From an uncultured Prevotellaceae bacterium (GTDB lineage Bacteria > Bacteroidota > Bacteroidia > Bacteroidales > Bacteroidaceae), in the NCBI GenBank assembly GCA_902761905.1, contig CACWMK010000006.1:1-64000 (forward strand): a stretch of DNA of 64,000 bases, read 5' to 3'. Below, one piece after another: positions 62,214 through 64,000 of the stretch; position 1 is the stretch's first letter, and the number at the start of each line of letters is the position of its first letter. The notes beneath the pieces are model-generated. The model was given only the letters and a program-made list of their open reading frames with translations. It searched no databases and was not told the DNA's origin. The translations under genes and the position numbers were made by a program.

Positions 62214-63149
62214 TTATTTAACTGGTAATGTCATTACAAAACGTGATCCACCGATATATGCCGTATCAACCTTGATGTCGCCACCTATACGACGCGCCAA
62301 TGAGCGAGCTACAGTAAGACCTATGCCAGTACCATCATAATACTCATCCAACTGAACAAATTCGTCGAATATACGCTCTGCTTCCTTGTGCGGGATGCCA
62401 ATACCTGTATCCTCAACGGAGAAGAACAAGCGCCCAGAAAAAACAGATACTCTAAGTACTACCTTCTGCAATTGATCAGAAGAAGAATTAAGAATACGTC
62501 CACCAGGGGGAACTGTAAACTTTCGGGCATTGTCGAGTATTAACGACAAAGCACGAACAGCCGCAGCAAGATTGGTTTGAATTCTTATTTGCTCAGCATC
62601 AGGCGAAATCAACATATCGAAGGTAAGATGGCTAGTATGATCTATCCCAGAAGCATTAATCGCCTCGGTAGCAATCTGAACAGCCATAACATGGTCTCCA
62701 CGCTCAATAACAGTCTGATTCCTAGCTTCCGACAACTCAAGCATTTTGTTTACAAGGCTTGTAATACGATCTGTATTTTCCGTTATCTTGCTTTTGATTT
62801 CCAAAAGAGTAGCGTTGTCAAACTTTGCATCTGGCATTGTCAGCACCTGAGTGAAACCAGAGAGGATATTGAGCGGTGTACGAATCTCGTGAGAAATCTG
62901 CTGAATGAAATCACTCTTCATACGCGACAATTCCTGTGCACGATTGTTGGCTATCTCAAGTTCACGGTAAGCCTTTTTCAGGCGCACAGACGATCGATAA
63001 TGGAAGAATATGAAAACACAAAACACAAGAATAACTAGAAACAATATCAAGATATTATAGAATCCGACTTGCTGTCCTTGGCACGACACAAACAGCATCG
63101 CACTCAATCCCCAAAGCAGTATAGACGAAATTCTCACTTGTTTCATCAT
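62214..63149 (-). CDS. Membrane-bound sensor histidine kinase
   Basis: The 311-residue protein begins with a hydrophobic segment ending AMLFVSC, then a second helix (ILILFLVILVFCVFIFF), a short coiled coil, and a full kinase core: H box ISHEIRTPLN, N box LILDNARKF, G1 VEDTGIGIP and G2 GTGIGLTVARS. There is no receiver domain and almost no periplasmic part, so it may sense in the membrane or partner with another protein. A response regulator gene is not adjacent in the window. The ATG at 63149 is chosen since a TTG at 63170 overlaps the -7 box. Confidence 0.9.
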   Translation of the reverse strand: MMKQVRISSILLWGLSAMLFVSCQGQQVGFYNILILFLVILVFCVFIFFHYRSSVRLKKAYRELEIANNRAQELSRMKSDFIQQISHEIRTPLNILSGFTQVLTMPDAKFDNATLLEIKSKITENTDRITSLVNKMLELSEARNQTVIERGDHVMAVQIATEAINASGIDHTSHLTFDMLISPDAEQIRIQTNLAAAVRALSLILDNARKFTVPPGGRILNSSSDQLQKVVLRVSVFSGRLFFSVEDTGIGIPHKEAERIFDEFVQLDEYYDGTGIGLTVARSLARRIGGDIKVDTAYIGGSRFVMTLPVK

Positions 63150-63167
63150 CAACCAAATATTTGTTTG

Positions 63168-63175
63168 CAAAGATA
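63168..63175 (-). promoter_or_regulatory. -7 box (TATCTTTG) of the histidine kinase gene
   Basis: TATCTTTG on the minus strand, 18 nt before the ATG at 63149. Confidence 0.6.
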
Positions 63176-63218
63176 GGTAAAAAATAGTAAATATAGCCCA
63201 TTAATCAAAAAAAAATTG

Positions 63219-63226
63219 TATCTTTG
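63219..63226 (+). promoter_or_regulatory. -7 box (TATCTTTG) of the membrane protein gene at 63236
   Basis: TATCTTTG ends 9 nt before the ATG at 63236, so the leader would be very short. It is divergent from the kinase promoter. Confidence 0.55.
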
Positions 63227-63235
63227 CCGTCGAAT

Positions 63236-64000
63236 ATGGTACAAACAGACATTTATTACTGGTATGGATTGACAGCAGCCGCATATATAGTTACCTGCTG
63301 GGTATTTTCTGTAGTAAGAGGCGTACACAACTGTGGTACACCCAAGGAACGCAGAGCCTACATTTGGCCTGACCGCAAAATGCAGGTAATGATTTATCTT
63401 TGTGGCACTGTTCTGTTGCCATATGTATTAAATCCACAGAATGAGGCTGCGTGGATTCTGATGAAATCATACTTCCCATGTACCTATTATTTTTACTGCG
63501 GAGCATTGATTTTCTGTTTCTTTGGCACAGTAAAACAATGGGAAGTGTGGAAAAGAGCCAATCTTATTGCGTCTATTATCACCTTTCTGGCTATGGCACC
63601 GCTTATTGCCAATGCCTGGTGGCCGTCAGGGTTGCTTAGTCCTGAATTTGTAAGGTCATGGAACATTGTAGTGCTAGTGGTAAGCATCATCATGATGGTT
63701 TATTGCATTGTTGCTATGTGGCAAGTTATGAAGTGGATAAAAATGGCCCGCGAATTGAACTATTCAAACCCAGACGACTTTCCTACAGAATATGCCCACC
63801 GCATGTGGGTAATGCCTGTCATACTCACCCCATTTTTATGGCCAGCTTTCATCACCGATTCACAAACAGTCATGGCATTTGTTTGTATTCCATTGGCCAT
63901 TTTCAATATAGTCCTACTGTTGAACGTGATGCCAGTATGGCGCCGTGCAGCTATTCTTACCGAAATTGATGAAGAGGATGCAGAGGCAGTCCCCTACGAA
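63236..64000 (+). CDS. Polytopic membrane protein, cut by the window edge (partial)
   Basis: The ATG at 63236 opens a frame that is still open at base 64000 (255 codons seen). It has about seven hydrophobic segments, starting with YGLTAAAYIVTCWVFSVV and later IASIITFLAMAPLIANAWWP and FVCIPLAIFNIVLLLNVM, and then turns acidic (EIDEEDAEAVPYE) at the edge. A seven-helix sensor followed by a cytoplasmic output domain (for example a kinase or an AraC-type DNA-binding domain) would fit, but the output part is outside the window. Its divergent position to the histidine kinase suggests a signalling role. Confidence 0.65.
   Translation, partial: MVQTDIYYWYGLTAAAYIVTCWVFSVVRGVHNCGTPKERRAYIWPDRKMQVMIYLCGTVLLPYVLNPQNEAAWILMKSYFPCTYYFYCGALIFCFFGTVKQWEVWKRANLIASIITFLAMAPLIANAWWPSGLLSPEFVRSWNIVVLVVSIIMMVYCIVAMWQVMKWIKMARELNYSNPDDFPTEYAHRMWVMPVILTPFLWPAFITDSQTVMAFVCIPLAIFNIVLLLNVMPVWRRAAILTEIDEEDAEAVPYE

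Overview
The window looks like a chromosomal segment of a gut or oral Bacteroidales of the Prevotella/Segatella type. The reasons are: many promoters with the Bacteroidetes -7 box TAnnTTTG, often with a TTTG or TTGG box 19-20 bp upstream; a SusC/SusD pair; a long NusB; an AraR-type Nudix regulator; a 'smalltalk' peptide gene; and families such as DUF4924, DUF5606 and DUF4957/DUF5123 that I know from this phylum. The genus is an inference from gene content. No rRNA, tRNA or CRISPR array was seen.

Layout. 0-0.6 kb: the tail of an HU-like protein, a smalltalk gene and, convergent to them, a 39-residue peptide with a double-glycine leader. 0.8-14.1 kb: housekeeping genes, mostly on the minus strand: pepT, a CPA2 antiporter, lptD, an HD protein and a carboxyltransferase of the OadA/PycB type. 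Then comes a probable operon rplY-pth-hslR-Ca/Na antiporter-queuosine precursor transporter-queF. 14.3-17.6 kb: nusB-yajC-ybbR-coaE-DUF5606. 17.7-20.8 kb: a kinase-RapZ fusion and a ROK sugar kinase. 20.9-28.8 kb: a plus-strand run of LysE-type exporter, DUF4924, rfbD, prfC, a Sua5/TsaC-type gene, a CLC channel, fmt, a small ORF and rpe. 28.8-36.2 kb: an ECF sigma factor, a GHMP-kinase/uridylyltransferase fusion, rfbA, a protein of unknown function, a small coiled-coil protein, zapA, rny and a HAD phosphatase.

36.2-44.6 kb is a small polysaccharide utilisation locus that looks aimed at pectin: a PL9-type pectate lyase divergent from susC-susD-surface glycan-binding lipoprotein, with two LacI-type operator-like sites between them. 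44.6-47.2 kb is an accessory pocket. A VapE-like helicase gene sits between two mirror-image arms built of 11-bp repeats. Beyond it lie three evenly spaced palindromes and a decayed surface-protein gene. 47.4-52.1 kb: an ABC-F ATPase, grpE, dnaJ and folC. 52.2-56.0 kb: galactose use (galM, MFS transporter, galK). 56.1-62.2 kb: arabinose use (exported epimerase, SSS symporter, araR, araD, araA). 62.2-64 kb: a histidine kinase divergent from a membrane protein cut by the window edge.

The most notable item is the 1.64-kb VapE cassette (44596-46236). Its two 110-bp arms have the same order, orientation and spacing of an 11-bp site, although the sequence between the sites has diverged; this resembles a replication origin or satellite-type Rep cassette. 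Other items to check are the double-glycine peptide, a pth gene whose 5' end appears lost, two enzyme fusions, a transporter gene with an AT-rich internal block, and heptamer repeat arrays that fill gene junctions and often contain the stop or start codon of a neighbour.
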